A stretch of 64,000 bases of DNA. It comes from Acidovorax sp. sif1233. Its GTDB lineage: Bacteria > Pseudomonadota > Gammaproteobacteria > Burkholderiales > Burkholderiaceae_C. The position numbers were made by a program, and so were the translations under genes. Below are positions 1-8,528 of this stretch, one piece after another; position 1 is the first letter of the stretch, and each line of letters opens with the position of its first letter. Location: contig NZ_JAHUWZ010000003.1 of the NCBI RefSeq assembly GCF_019218755.1, forward strand, positions 496,001 through 560,000, written 5' to 3'. The notes beneath the pieces were generated by a model. The model did not search any database. It saw nothing but the letters and a program-made list of their open reading frames with translations, and had not been told where the DNA came from.

Positions 1-78
1 CTTGACGGCCTGGATACCGCCGTAGGCCACTTTCAGGCCCTTGACCTGCAGCAGTACCTTGTTGGATTTTTCGGCCAT
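1..78 (-). CDS. livF: Branched-chain amino acid ABC transporter ATP-binding protein LivF (N-terminal fragment)
   Basis: Only the first 26 codons are inside the window; the rest lies beyond base 1. The visible N-terminus reads MAEKSNKVLLQVKGLKVAYG, followed by GIQAVK, the usual opening of a LivF-type ABC ATPase just before Walker A. The start codon lies two bases past the livG stop, so it is the last visible member of the livH-M-G-F operon. LivF would pair with LivG to power import of leucine, isoleucine, valine or related substrates. The fragment is too short to see catalytic motifs, so the call rests on the start sequence and its place after livG. Confidence 0.85.
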   Translation of the reverse strand, partial: MAEKSNKVLLQVKGLKVAYGGIQAVK

Positions 79-80
79 TC

Positions 81-863
81 TCAATGTCCTCCGGTGCCCA
101 GATAGGCCTCAATCACTTTTTCGTTCTTCTGCACTTCGGCGGGGTTGCCTTCGGCGATCTGCTTGCCGTAGTCAAGCACCGTCACGCGGTCGCACAGGCC
201 CATCACCAGCTTCACGTCGTGCTCGATGAGCAGGATGGTGCGGTTGTCGTTGCGGATGCGGTCGATCAGCTCGCGCAGCAGCACCTTCTCGGTGGCGTTC
301 ATGCCGGCGGCGGGCTCGTCCAGGGCGATCAGCTGCGGGTCGGTGGCCAGGGCGCGGGCGATTTCCAGGCGGCGCTGGTCACCGTAGCTCAGGGTGCGCG
401 CCTTGTAGTCGGCGAACTTGCCGATGCCCACGTAGTCAAGCAGCTCCTGCGCGCGCTTGGCGATGGCGGCTTCTTCTTCCTTGAAGCCCTTGGTGCGCAG
501 CACGGCGCCGAGCAACCCGGACTTGGTCCGGATGTGGCGGCCGACCATCACGTTCTCCAGTGCCGTCATCTCGGCGAACAGGCGAATGTTCTGGAAGGTG
601 CGGGCGATGCCTGCCTTGGCCACTTCGTGCACGGCGGTGGGCTCGTAGGCCTTGCCGGCCAGCTCGAACGTGCCGCTGTCGGGGGTGTACAGGCCCGTGA
701 TCACATTGAAGAACGTGGTCTTGCCCGCTCCGTTGGGGCCGATCAGGCCATAGACCTGGCCGCGCTGGATGGTGATCCCGACGTCGGACAGGGCCTGCAG
801 GCCGCCAAAGCGCTTGGAAATGCCGGCGACCTTCAGCACCACTTCATTGGATTTCTCTGTCAT
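81..863 (-). CDS. livG: Branched-chain amino acid ABC transporter ATP-binding protein LivG
   Basis: A 260-residue ABC ATPase of normal LivG length. Walker A GPNGAGKT is at residues 42-49, the signature is the LivG-like LSYGDQRR near residue 158, and Walker B (LIALDEP) and the switch histidine (IEHD) follow. The insert between Q-loop and signature and the C-terminal YLG motif are typical of the HAAT (hydrophobic amino acid) ATPase family. It hydrolyses ATP on the cytoplasmic face of the LivHM permease. It lies 25 bases downstream of livM and directly before livF, so it is co-transcribed. True substrate could be branched-chain amino acids or another HAAT substrate such as amides, since no binding protein is in view. 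Confidence 0.95.
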   Translation of the reverse strand: MTEKSNEVVLKVAGISKRFGGLQALSDVGITIQRGQVYGLIGPNGAGKTTFFNVITGLYTPDSGTFELAGKAYEPTAVHEVAKAGIARTFQNIRLFAEMTALENVMVGRHIRTKSGLLGAVLRTKGFKEEEAAIAKRAQELLDYVGIGKFADYKARTLSYGDQRRLEIARALATDPQLIALDEPAAGMNATEKVLLRELIDRIRNDNRTILLIEHDVKLVMGLCDRVTVLDYGKQIAEGNPAEVQKNEKVIEAYLGTGGH

Positions 864-888
864 TGCTAACTTTCGGTGGTGTTCTGCT

Positions 889-1965
889 TCAGGTCTTCTG
901 CGTCAGGCTCTTGCCGTGCTCAGGCGAGGGCCACAGGCCGCGGGGGCGAATCAGCATGATGACGATCATGGCCAGCGCGATCAGCAGCTGGCGCAGGATG
1001 GCGGAGTCCAGGCGGCCGTCCGTCATGGCCTGCAGCGGACCGGCGACGTAGCGCAGCACCTCGGGCAGGGCCGACAGCAGCACGGCCCCCAGGATCACGC
1101 CAGGGATGTGGCCGATGCCGCCCAGCACCACCATGGCGACGATCATGACCGACTCCATCAGGCTGAACGACTCGGGCGACACGAAGCCCTGGAACGCACC
1201 GAACATCGCACCCGACACGCCACCGAACGAAGCGCCCATGCCGAAGGCCAGCAGCTTCATGTTGCGGGTGTTGATGCCCATGGCCTTGGCGGCGATCTCG
1301 TCCTCGCGGATGGCCATCCAGGCGCGGCCGATGCGCGAATCCTGCAGGCGGTAGCAGATCACGATGGAGATCACCACCAGGATCAGGAACAGGTAGTAGT
1401 ACAGCGTGACCGAGTTGATGTCGTAGCCGAACAGCTCCAGCCGCTTGCCCAGGTCCAGGCCAAAGACCTTGACCGAGTCGATCTGGCCCAGGCCCTTGGG
1501 GCCGTTGGTCAGGTTGACGGGGTGGTCCAGGTTGTTCAGGAAGATCCGGATGATTTCGCCGAAGCCCAGCGTGACGATGGCCAGGTAGTCACCCCGCAGC
1601 TTGAGCGTGGGGGCTCCCAACAGCGCCCCGAAGAACGCCGCGAGCAATGCCGCCAACGGTATGACCAGCCACAGCGAGGTGTGCAGGCCGGTGGGGAACA
1701 TGGCGGCAAAGGCCGCAAAGTTGTCCGCGAGGTGCGGCGAAGCCATCAAGGCAAACAGGTAGGCGCCCACGGCGTAGAACGCCACGTAGCCCAGGTCCAG
1801 CAGGCCGGCGTAGCCCACCACGATGTTCAGGCCCAGGGCCAGCAGCACATACAGCAGGGCCAGGTCGGCGATGCGCACCCAGGCGTTGCCGAAGGATTGC
1901 AGGATCAGCGGCAGCACCAGCAGCGCGACGGCGCCGATGATCCAGTTGGTTTTGGTGTTCTTCAT
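889..1965 (-). CDS. livM: Branched-chain amino acid ABC transporter permease LivM
   Basis: A polytopic inner-membrane permease of 358 residues with about nine hydrophobic segments and the LivM/LivH-family cytoplasmic loop GINTRNMKLLAFGMGASFGG (about residues 245-265), the contact with the ATPases. I chose the ATG at 1965 (MKNTKTNW) because GAGGAG lies upstream and the gene then sits 13 bases after livH. A longer frame to 2004 would overlap livH. LivM forms the membrane channel with LivH. The order H-M-G-F is the standard operon order. Confidence 0.93.
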   Translation of the reverse strand: MKNTKTNWIIGAVALLVLPLILQSFGNAWVRIADLALLYVLLALGLNIVVGYAGLLDLGYVAFYAVGAYLFALMASPHLADNFAAFAAMFPTGLHTSLWLVIPLAALLAAFFGALLGAPTLKLRGDYLAIVTLGFGEIIRIFLNNLDHPVNLTNGPKGLGQIDSVKVFGLDLGKRLELFGYDINSVTLYYYLFLILVVISIVICYRLQDSRIGRAWMAIREDEIAAKAMGINTRNMKLLAFGMGASFGGVSGAMFGAFQGFVSPESFSLMESVMIVAMVVLGGIGHIPGVILGAVLLSALPEVLRYVAGPLQAMTDGRLDSAILRQLLIALAMIVIMLIRPRGLWPSPEHGKSLTQKT

Positions 1966-1978
1966 GGTCCTAGGCTCC

Positions 1979-2908
1979 TCAGGCGCGATCCGCCACACGC
2001 TCACCCAGCAGGCCCGAGGGGCGCAGCGTCAGGATGATGATGAGCACGATGAACGCAAAGATGTCGGTGTAGTGGCTGCCCAGCAGGCCGCCCGTGAGCG
2101 TGCCGATGTAGCCCGAGCCGATGGCTTCGATGAGGCCCAGCAGGATGCCGCCCACCACCGCGCCGGCCAGGTTGCCGATGCCGCCGAACACGGCTGCCGT
2201 GAAGGCCTTGAGGCCGGGCAGGAAGCCCATGGTGTGCTGCGCCGTGCCGTAGTTGGAGGCATACATGATGCCGGCCACGGCCGCCAGGATGGCGCCGATG
2301 ATGAAGGTGGCGGAGATCACCATGTCGGGCTTGACGCCCATGAGCGAGGCCACGCGGGGGTTCTCGGCCGTGGCGCGCATGGCACGGCCCAGGTTGGTGT
2401 GGTTCACCAGGTACACGAGGGAAGCGAGGGCCACGGCCGTCACGCCCAGGATCAGGATCTGCGTGGGGGTGATGAAGGCGCCGCCGACCTGGAACGGCGT
2501 GCTGGGCAGCATCGTGGGATAGGGCTTGTAGTTGGGCTTCCAGATGATCATCGCCAGCGTCTGCAGCAGGATCGACATGCCGATGGCGGTGATCAGGGGT
2601 GCCAGGCGCGGACTGTTGCGCAGGGGCCGGTAGGCCACCTTCTCGATCACGAAATTGAGCGTCGCGGCGACCACGCAGGCAATGAGGGTCGCCAGCAGCA
2701 GGATCAGCCAGCCAGGCGCGCCCGGCATCGCGGCCTGCATCATTCCTATGCAGCTCCAACTGGTCAGAGCCCCGATCATCAGCACCTCGCCGTGGGCGAA
2801 ATTGATCAGCTGAATAATGCCGTACACCATGGTGTAGCCCAAGGCTATCAAGGCGTACATGCTGCCGAGTACCAGACCGTTGATGATCTGTTGCAGCAAA
2901 ATGTCCAT
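1979..2908 (-). CDS. livH: Branched-chain amino acid ABC transporter permease LivH
   Basis: A 309-residue permease starting MDILLQQIINGLVLGSMYAL, the characteristic LivH opening. The frame stays open to 3190, but that extension has no permease character and would run through the terminator-like hairpin at 2991-3024; the ATG at 2908 is the family start. Hydrophobic segments span the protein and the cytoplasmic coupling loop ATAENPRVASLMGVKPDMVI is present near residue 200. First gene of the visible livHMGF operon. No periplasmic binding protein gene (livK/livJ) occurs in the window, so the substrate is inferred from family only. Confidence 0.94.
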   Translation of the reverse strand: MDILLQQIINGLVLGSMYALIALGYTMVYGIIQLINFAHGEVLMIGALTSWSCIGMMQAAMPGAPGWLILLLATLIACVVAATLNFVIEKVAYRPLRNSPRLAPLITAIGMSILLQTLAMIIWKPNYKPYPTMLPSTPFQVGGAFITPTQILILGVTAVALASLVYLVNHTNLGRAMRATAENPRVASLMGVKPDMVISATFIIGAILAAVAGIMYASNYGTAQHTMGFLPGLKAFTAAVFGGIGNLAGAVVGGILLGLIEAIGSGYIGTLTGGLLGSHYTDIFAFIVLIIILTLRPSGLLGERVADRA

Positions 2909-2990
2909 AAGAGAAGTCCTTCGTTTGTAACGTACCCACCGCTTTGGCACCGGAATCGGTACAGCCTTGTGGGCCCGACTGCCATCTAGC

Positions 2991-3024
2991 AAAAAACCCG
3001 CCAGAAGTGCAGCTGTGCGGGTTT
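2991..3024 (-). terminator. Rho-independent terminator or leader attenuator between rarA and livH
   Basis: Reading the minus strand, AAACCCGC pairs with GCGGGTTT across a 15-base loop, and the downstream arm runs on into a total of six Ts. It lies about 200 bases after the rarA stop and about 80 bases before the livH start. It could end rarA transcription, or, if the TACAAT box at 3034-3039 is a promoter, act inside the liv leader. Confidence 0.65.
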
Positions 3025-3173
3025 GTGGACGGGATTGTAGCGAGTAGTCACAAGCGGCCCCCGCCAAGCCGGGCGGGGTTTTCCCTCGGGTTGGGGCCAC
3101 ATCAGCGGGCAACGCAATCCATAAGCGCACATGATGCAAGCAGGAAAATTGATGTGCGAACTTATTACCCAAT

Positions 3174-3192
3174 TCATGCCAAATCGGCATGA
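3174..3192. repeat. Perfect 7-bp-arm palindrome
   Basis: TCATGCC and GGCATGA flank a 5-base centre, giving a 19-base operator-like palindrome in the AT-richer part of the livH upstream region, 31 bases past the rarA stop. No T-run follows on the minus strand, so it is not an obvious terminator; a regulator site is possible. Confidence 0.4.
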
Positions 3193-3222
3193 AGGGGGCG
3201 CGCCCCCGCCCCTGCCGGCCGA

Positions 3223-4566
3223 TCAGGTGCCGCCGCCCTGCCCGTCCCCGGAATCGGCCGACGCATTGCGGTCCCGCAGTTCACGCAACTTCTGTGCGAT
3301 CTTGATTTCGAGCCCGCGCTCCACCGGCGCGTAGAAACCGGGCTCCGGCATGCCTTCGGGCAGGTAGTTCTCGCCCGCCGCGAAGCCGCCCTCCTCGTCG
3401 TGCGCGTAGCGGTAGCCCTTGCCGTAGTCCAGCTGCTTCATGAGCTGGGTTGGTGCATTGCGCAGGTGCATGGGCACGGGGCGGGTCCCGTCCTTCTTCA
3501 CCCAGGCGCGGGCCGCGTTGTAGGCCTTGTAGACCGCGTTCGACTTGGGCGCGACGGCCAGGTACACCACGCATTCGGCAAGGGCCAGTTCGCCCTCGGG
3601 GCTGCCCAGGCGCTCGTACACCTCGGTCGCATCCAGCGCCAGGCGCAGCGCGCGCGGGTCGGCCAGGCCGATGTCCTCGCTGGCCATGCGCACCAGGCGG
3701 CGGGCCATGTAGCGCGGATCGGCACCGCCGTCGAGCATGCGCACCAGCCAGTACAGCGCGGCGTCGGGGTCGGAGCCCCGCACGGACTTGTGCAGCGCGC
3801 TGATGGTGTCGTAGAACTGCTCGCCCCCCTTGTCATAGCGGCGCATGCGCTCGCCCAGCACCTTGAGCAGCCAGGCGTCGGTGATCTCGGGCAGCTTCTC
3901 CTGGGCCGCCGCCATCGCCAGGGTTTCGAGCGTATTGAGCAGGCGGCGGGCATCGCCGTCGGCGTAGGCCACCAGGCGCTCGATTGCTACATCTTCAATA
4001 GCTGGAAGCGCTTGCTCCGCCTGGGCCAGGGCCACAATCTGCTTCAAATCCTGCTCGGACAGCGGCTGCAGCACATAGACGGCGGCGCGCGACAGCAGCG
4101 CGGAGTTCACCTCGAACGAGGGGTTTTCGGTGGTCGCGCCGATGAAGGTGAACAGCCCGCTCTCCACATGCGGCAGGAAGGCATCCTGCTGGCTCTTGTT
4201 GAAGCGGTGCACCTCGTCGACGAAGACGATGGTGCGCTGCTGCATCAGCCCGTCGCGCGCTGCCTCGGCGCGTTCCACGGCCTCGCGGATGTCCTTGACC
4301 CCGCCCAGCACGGCGCTGATGCTGATGAACTGCGCATCGAACGCATCGGCCATCAGGCGCGCGATGGTGGTCTTGCCCACGCCGGGCGGCCCCCAGAGGA
4401 TGCAGCTGTGCGGGCGGCCCGACTCGAACGCGAGCCGCAGCGGCATGCCCGGGCCCAGCACATGCTGCTGGCCGATCACCTCGCCCAGCGTGCGGGGCCG
4501 CAGGCGCTCGGCCAGGGGGCGGTGGAGCGCCTGCGAGGTTTCTGGGGGCGCGTTACGGGCGGCCAT
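3223..4566 (-). CDS. rarA: Replication-associated recombination AAA+ ATPase RarA (MgsA)
   Basis: A 447-residue AAA+ protein of the RarA/MgsA/WRNIP1 family, which acts at stalled replication forks and has clamp-loader-like architecture. Walker A GPPGVGKT is at 59-66 and Walker B with DEVH at 117-120; sensor 1 (GATTENPSF) and the C-terminal tetramerisation region (SDPDAALYWLVRMLDGG; later YLP near the end) are present. I chose the ATG at 4566 (MAARNAPPET), preceded by a GGGGGA stretch; the frame could start at 4632. About residues 184-195 (QALPAIEDVAI) are encoded by an AT-rich interspersed repeat. In enterics rarA directly follows ftsK-lolA; here a DUF1304 gene on the other strand separates lolA from rarA. 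Confidence 0.95.
   Translation of the reverse strand: MAARNAPPETSQALHRPLAERLRPRTLGEVIGQQHVLGPGMPLRLAFESGRPHSCILWGPPGVGKTTIARLMADAFDAQFISISAVLGGVKDIREAVERAEAARDGLMQQRTIVFVDEVHRFNKSQQDAFLPHVESGLFTFIGATTENPSFEVNSALLSRAAVYVLQPLSEQDLKQIVALAQAEQALPAIEDVAIERLVAYADGDARRLLNTLETLAMAAAQEKLPEITDAWLLKVLGERMRRYDKGGEQFYDTISALHKSVRGSDPDAALYWLVRMLDGGADPRYMARRLVRMASEDIGLADPRALRLALDATEVYERLGSPEGELALAECVVYLAVAPKSNAVYKAYNAARAWVKKDGTRPVPMHLRNAPTQLMKQLDYGKGYRYAHDEEGGFAAGENYLPEGMPEPGFYAPVERGLEIKIAQKLRELRDRNASADSGDGQGGGT
3984..4016 (+). repeat. Interspersed TAGCTG-type repeat, copy a (inside rarA)
   Basis: TTGCTAC, a short AT-rich spacer, then ATAGCTGGAAGCGCTTG. The core ATAGCTGnnAGCGC matches the other copies in the window. 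It is noticeably lower in GC than its surroundings and is translated in frame within rarA (antisense orientation relative to the gene). Confidence 0.75.
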
Positions 4567-4952
4567 CTCAGTCCCCCGCGGCGCGGGCGCCAGAACGGGC
4601 GGCCGGGGCGCGCGGCCCGGTGGCGAGGGCATGCAGAGAGGGCACTTGGCGCGACAGGGCGCCAGGCACGCAAGGATCGGCTGGCTGCGCGGCCCGGGTG
4701 CGCAGGCGGAAAACGGTCTTCATGCCGCCATTCCAACACAACCGGCCGCCGCGCTCCGGCAAGGGCACCGTCAGGAACCAGGCCGCCGGCAGCACTCTTT
4801 CTTTCTTCGCCGCGCGCGCAAGGGGAGGCACGCCCACGACCTGGCGCGCCCAGGTGACTGTGCCGGGCAACACCCGCGGCCTGAAATGGATTACCGTGGT
4901 GCCCTCGCACCGCACCCGCGGCCCTTGCCTGCCACCACCCCATGGAGTTTTC
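4567..4952. other. Gene-poor stretch between rarA and the DUF1304 gene
   Basis: 386 bases with no gene I can defend. A minus-strand frame 4568-4723 (51 codons, starting MKTVFRLRTR, Ala/Arg/Pro-rich) ends just before the rarA start and could be a leader ORF, but its composition looks like open GC-rich noise and it has no clear ribosome site. Promoters for rarA (minus) and the DUF1304 gene (plus) must lie here. Confidence 0.4.
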
Positions 4953-5309
4953 ATGTCCCTTGCCGCCAATATCGTCGTCGGTCTGATCGGCCTCCTGCAC
5001 GTGTACATCCTGGTGCTGGAGATGTTCCTCTGGGAAAAGCCCGCCGGACGGCGCGCCTTTGGCCAGTCCCGCGAGCAGGCCGCCGCGACCAAGGTGCTGG
5101 CGGCGAACCAGGGGCTCTACAACGGATTCCTGGCGGCAGGCCTGTTCTGGGGGCTGACGCTGGGAGACGCCGGTCTGGGCGTGAAGGTGTTCTTCCTGCT
5201 GTGCGTGCTGGTCGCCGGCCTGTATGGGGCGGCCACGGCCAGCCGCAAGATCCTGTTCATCCAGTCCGTGCCGGCCGCCATCGGCCTTGCCTTGCTGCTG
5301 CTGGGGTGA
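4953..5309 (+). CDS. DUF1304 family small membrane protein
   Basis: A 118-residue protein with four predicted transmembrane segments (about residues 5-25, 52-70, 76-95, 100-118). The pattern HVYILVLEMFLWEKPAGRRAF in the first loop and the NQGLYNGFLAAGL motif before the second helix are typical of the DUF1304 family, whose function is unknown. The ATG at 4953 has GGAG at 4944-4947. It is on the plus strand between lolA and rarA, which face the other way, so it interrupts an otherwise conserved gene order. Upstream codons in the same frame look non-coding. Confidence 0.85.
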   Translation: MSLAANIVVGLIGLLHVYILVLEMFLWEKPAGRRAFGQSREQAAATKVLAANQGLYNGFLAAGLFWGLTLGDAGLGVKVFFLLCVLVAGLYGAATASRKILFIQSVPAAIGLALLLLG

Positions 5310-5371
5310 GCCGCGCCCGGGCAGCCAGCGCCACCCTTGCGGTCCCTTGCGGCCGCTGGCGTCCTGCCAGA

Positions 5372-5404
5372 AAGCGCCAATAGCTATCTATTCAATAGCA
5401 GGTC
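5372..5404 (-). repeat. Interspersed TAGCTG-type repeat, copy b (intergenic)
   Basis: In minus-strand orientation it reads TGCTATTGAATAGATAGCTATTGGCGCTTT, split here as TGCTATTGAATA and GATAGCTATTGGCGCTTT. It keeps the ATAGCT..nGCGC core. It lies between the convergent DUF1304 and lolA genes. Confidence 0.65.
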
Positions 5405-5441
5405 GGCAATCCAGGCACCGGCAACCGGCCGCCGCAGAACG

Positions 5442-6077
5442 TTACTGCTTGACCACGTCCGCCCCGGCCGGGGGCTTGAACTGGAACGTGCCGGCGGGCA
5501 GCGCGGCATTGGCCTGCATGCCGGTAAAACGGATCAGCGAGCGCTGGCCGAAACTGTCCAGGATGTCCAGCGCCGCGAGCTGCTCGCCGGCAAAGCCCAC
5601 GCGCACGCTCCTGAGCTGGCCGTCCTTGGCCTTGGGGCTGGCGAGCACCCACTGCAGGCCATCCTGATCCGGCGCGGACTCCAGCGTGAATTCGGCCTTC
5701 AGCGCCGACAGATCGGGCGCCGAGGCCAGCAGCGCCGCCGGGGTGGTGCCCAGGGCCTGCGCCTGTGCGCGCTGGGTGACCTGGTTCAGGTCCACGTCGT
5801 AGAGCCACAGGGTCTGGCCGTCGGCCACGATGGTCTGCTCGAAAGGTTTCTTGTAGACGAACTTGAAGCGCCCGGGGCGCTGGAACTCGAAGCTGCCGCT
5901 GGAATTCTTGGTGCGCGCGGTCTGCCCGTCCTTGGGCGGCGAGGTCACCGTCTGGCTGAAATCCGCCCGGCCGGTCTGCGTGCCCTTCATGAAGGACTCA
6001 AGGCTTTTCAGGCCATCAGCGCTTGCCAGTGTTGCGCTGGCAGCTATCAAAATTGCAGTGGCGATCTTTTTCAACAA
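5442..6077 (-). CDS. lolA: Outer-membrane lipoprotein carrier protein LolA
   Basis: A 211-residue periplasmic chaperone that takes lipoproteins from LolCDE to LolB. The N-terminus MLKKIATAILIAASATLASA is a signal peptide cleaved near residue 20. The mature part has the LolA pattern: GRADFSQTV, then GSFEFQRPGRFKFVY (residues about 61-75) with the conserved arginine, then the DGQTLWLYD strand. It starts 45 bases downstream of ftsK in the same direction, as in many proteobacteria. Unusually, codons 6-20 of the signal peptide coincide with a copy of the interspersed repeat. Confidence 0.95.
   Translation of the reverse strand: MLKKIATAILIAASATLASADGLKSLESFMKGTQTGRADFSQTVTSPPKDGQTARTKNSSGSFEFQRPGRFKFVYKKPFEQTIVADGQTLWLYDVDLNQVTQRAQAQALGTTPAALLASAPDLSALKAEFTLESAPDQDGLQWVLASPKAKDGQLRSVRVGFAGEQLAALDILDSFGQRSLIRFTGMQANAALPAGTFQFKPPAGADVVKQ
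6018..6062 (-). repeat. Interspersed TAGCTG-type repeat, copy c (encodes LolA signal peptide)
   Basis: Minus strand: CACTGCAATTTTGATAGCTG followed by CCAGCGCAACACTGGCAAGCGCTGA. It contains the core GATAGCTGCCAGCGC and a second AGCGCT with an inverted GCCAG/CTGGC pair. It covers codons 6-20 of lolA. Confidence 0.75.
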
Positions 6078-6122
6078 AAACTCCTGTAAGGGGCATGGGC
6101 CGGGCTTGGCGCCCCGCCCGGA

Positions 6123-8456
6123 TCACTCGCTGCGCGCCGGCACCAAAACCTCGCGCTGGCCGCTGGTGGTCAGGCCACTGACGAGGCCCGCCTTTTCCAT
6201 GTCTTCCAGCAAACGCGCAGAGCGGTTGTAGCCAATGCGCAGCTTGCGCTGCACGTACGAGATGCTCGCCTTGCGGTCCTTGAGCACCACTTCGACGGCC
6301 TGGTCGTACATGGGGTCCTTCTCACCCCCGTCGCCGCCGCCCTCCCCTGACAGATCCCCCTCGCCATCCACAGTTCCGCCTTCGAGCACGCCATCTATGT
6401 AGTCCGGCTCCCCTTGTTCCTTGAGGTAGCTGACGACACGGTGTACTTCCTCGTCCGACACGAAGGCGCCATGCACCCGGATCGGCAGGCCGGTGCCGCT
6501 CGCCATGTAGAGCATGTCGCCCATGCCCAGCAGGGCTTCTGCGCCCATCTGGTCCAGGATGGTGCGGCTGTCGATCTTGGAGCCCACCGAGAACGCGATG
6601 CGGGTCGGGATATTGGCCTTGATCAGGCCGGTGATCACATCCACGCTGGGCCGCTGCGTGGCCAAAATCAGATGGATGCCGGCCGCCCGCGCCTTCTGCG
6701 CCAGGCGGGCGATCAGCTCCTCGATCTTCTTGCCCACCACCATCATCAGGTCGGCCAGCTCGTCGATGATGACCACGATGTGCGGCAGGCGCTGCAGGGG
6801 CTCGGGCTCTTCGGGCGTCAGGCTGAAGGGGTTGTAGATGAACTCCTCGCGCGCCTTGGCTTCGTCGATCTTGACGTTGTAGCCCGCCAGGTTGCGCACG
6901 CCCAGTTTGGACATGAGCTTGTAGCGCCGCTCCATCTCGGCCACGCACCAGTTCAGGCCGTGCGCCGCCTGCTTCATGTCGGTCACCACGGGCGCCAGCA
7001 GGTGCGGAATGCCCTCGTAGACCGACATTTCCAGCATCTTGGGGTCGATCATCAACAGGCGCACATCGCGCGCCTCGGCCTTGTACAGCAGCGAGAGGAT
7101 CATGGCGTTGATCCCCACCGACTTGCCCGAGCCCGTGGTGCCGGCCACCAGCACGTGCGGCATCTTGGCGAGGTCTGCCACCACCGGGTTGCCCACGATG
7201 TCCTTGCCCAGGCCCATGGTGAGCATGCTCTTGGCCTCGTGGTAGACCTGCGAGCCGAGGATCTCGGACAGGCGGATGGACTGGCGCTTGGCGTTGGGCA
7301 GCTCCAGCGCCATGTAGTTCTTGCCCGGGATGGTCTCCACCACGCGGATGGACACCAGGCTGAGCGAACGCGCCAGGTCCTTGGCCAGGCCCACGATCTG
7401 CGAGCCCTTCACGCCCGTGGCGGGCTCGATCTCGTAGCGCGTGATCACCGGACCGGGCATGGCCGCGACCACGCGCACCTCCACGCCGAAATCCTTGAGC
7501 TTCTTCTCGATGAGGCGGCTGGTCATCTCCAGCGTCTCGGGCGCCACCGTCTCCTGGCGCTGCAGCGGGCCGTCGAGCAGGTCCACCAGCGGCAGCTTGC
7601 TGTCGGGCATCTCGGTGAACAGGGGCTTCTGGCGCTCCTTCACCACGCGGGTGCTCTGCGGCACCTCCACCAGCACGGGTTCGATGATCTGGATGGGCTC
7701 GGGATGGTGCACCTCGCTCTCGGTGCGCTCCTCCAGCACCACCACCTCGCGCTCGCGCGCGGCCTTGCGGCCTACGGCCACGTCCTTGGCCACCTCGCGC
7801 TGGGCCAGGCGCGACTGCACCAGCGCGTCGATGCGGCCGCCCACGAACTCCGCGACGTGGCCCCACGAGAAGCGGAACACCAGCGCCGCGCCCAGCACCG
7901 CCAGCACGATGGCCAGCAGGCCCGAGCCCGTGAAGCCCAGCCACTTCACGCTGGCGGGGCCCATGATGTAGCCCAGCACGCCACCGGCATGCCCGGGCAG
8001 GAAGGATTCAAACCGGTACAGGCGCGACCATTCCAGCGCGGTGCTGGAGCACATCAGCACCACCAGGCCGGCCCAGAAAAGTGCCCGCCGCCGCATCGGG
8101 CCCGCGGCCCCCGCAACGGACTCTCCGCCGCGCATCCAGCGCGCCAGCGACGAAAGCCAGGCGCGCACGCCGGCCGCCACGCACCACCACACCGAAAACC
8201 CCAGCGCGAAGTAGCTGCCATCGGCCAGCCACGCGCCGAACCGGCCCGCCCAGTTGGCGACCATGCGCCCGCCCCGGACGCCCGAGGTGGACCAGGCGGC
8301 ATCCTGCGCCGAATAGCTGAACAGGGCCAGAAGCCAGAAAACCAGGGCCAGCAGCCCCACCATGAGGCCGATTTCATGGCCAAAACGGGCAGCGCCCGTG
8401 CGGGGCGGCGACTTGGCCGCCGCCGATGCATTCAGGGTATTGAGGGAATAGGTCAT
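6123..8456 (-). CDS. ftsK: DNA translocase FtsK
   Basis: A 777-residue division-site translocase that pumps chromosomal DNA toward dif and supports divisome assembly. Four membrane segments lie near residues 30-47, 82-98, 125-142 and 176-196; a short linker follows, then the alpha/beta motor with Walker A GTTGSGKS at 439-446 and Walker B ([10 protein letters not shown]). The C-terminal gamma winged helix ends with [19 protein letters not shown], the KOPS/XerD contact. The linker is much shorter than in E. coli FtsK. I chose the ATG at 8456 (MTYSLNTL); a GTG at 8516 would add 20 residues. It precedes lolA and follows a Crp/Fnr-type regulator where enterics have lrp. Confidence 0.95.
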   Translation of the reverse strand: MTYSLNTLNASAAAKSPPRTGAARFGHEIGLMVGLLALVFWLLALFSYSAQDAAWSTSGVRGGRMVANWAGRFGAWLADGSYFALGFSVWWCVAAGVRAWLSSLARWMRGGESVAGAAGPMRRRALFWAGLVVLMCSSTALEWSRLYRFESFLPGHAGGVLGYIMGPASVKWLGFTGSGLLAIVLAVLGAALVFRFSWGHVAEFVGGRIDALVQSRLAQREVAKDVAVGRKAAREREVVVLEERTESEVHHPEPIQIIEPVLVEVPQSTRVVKERQKPLFTEMPDSKLPLVDLLDGPLQRQETVAPETLEMTSRLIEKKLKDFGVEVRVVAAMPGPVITRYEIEPATGVKGSQIVGLAKDLARSLSLVSIRVVETIPGKNYMALELPNAKRQSIRLSEILGSQVYHEAKSMLTMGLGKDIVGNPVVADLAKMPHVLVAGTTGSGKSVGINAMILSLLYKAEARDVRLLMIDPKMLEMSVYEGIPHLLAPVVTDMKQAAHGLNWCVAEMERRYKLMSKLGVRNLAGYNVKIDEAKAREEFIYNPFSLTPEEPEPLQRLPHIVVIIDELADLMMVVGKKIEELIARLAQKARAAGIHLILATQRPSVDVITGLIKANIPTRIAFSVGSKIDSRTILDQMGAEALLGMGDMLYMASGTGLPIRVHGAFVSDEEVHRVVSYLKEQGEPDYIDGVLEGGTVDGEGDLSGEGGGDGGEKDPMYDQAVEVVLKDRKASISYVQRKLRIGYNRSARLLEDMEKAGLVSGLTTSGQREVLVPARSE

Positions 8457-8528
8457 ATGCGTGCCGGGCGAGCTTACCCCAAGCACCGCAGGGGGTGTGT
8501 GCCGAAAGGCAGCCACACCGCGGCGCCG

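Larger units (their letters stand above)
2909..3222. promoter_or_regulatory. Leader and promoter region upstream of livH
   Basis: This 314-base gap between livH and the end of rarA contains no convincing gene. It must carry the liv promoter or a read-through leader. On the minus strand a TACAAT box (3034-3039) resembles a sigma-70 -10 element, but no good -35 is visible at the right distance. A terminator-like hairpin sits just downstream of that box, and a 19-base palindrome lies near the rarA end. A second palindrome of alternating G/C (3194-3207) directly follows rarA. Confidence 0.5.

Noticed and set aside
3194..3207. GGGGGCGCGCCCCC palindrome as a terminator or site
   Set aside because: Pure G/C run with no T-run; expected by chance at this composition beside the rarA end.
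4568..4723. Short 51-codon frame just before rarA as a leader peptide
   Set aside because: No convincing ribosome site and Arg/Pro/Ala composition of GC-rich noise; only mentioned as a possibility.
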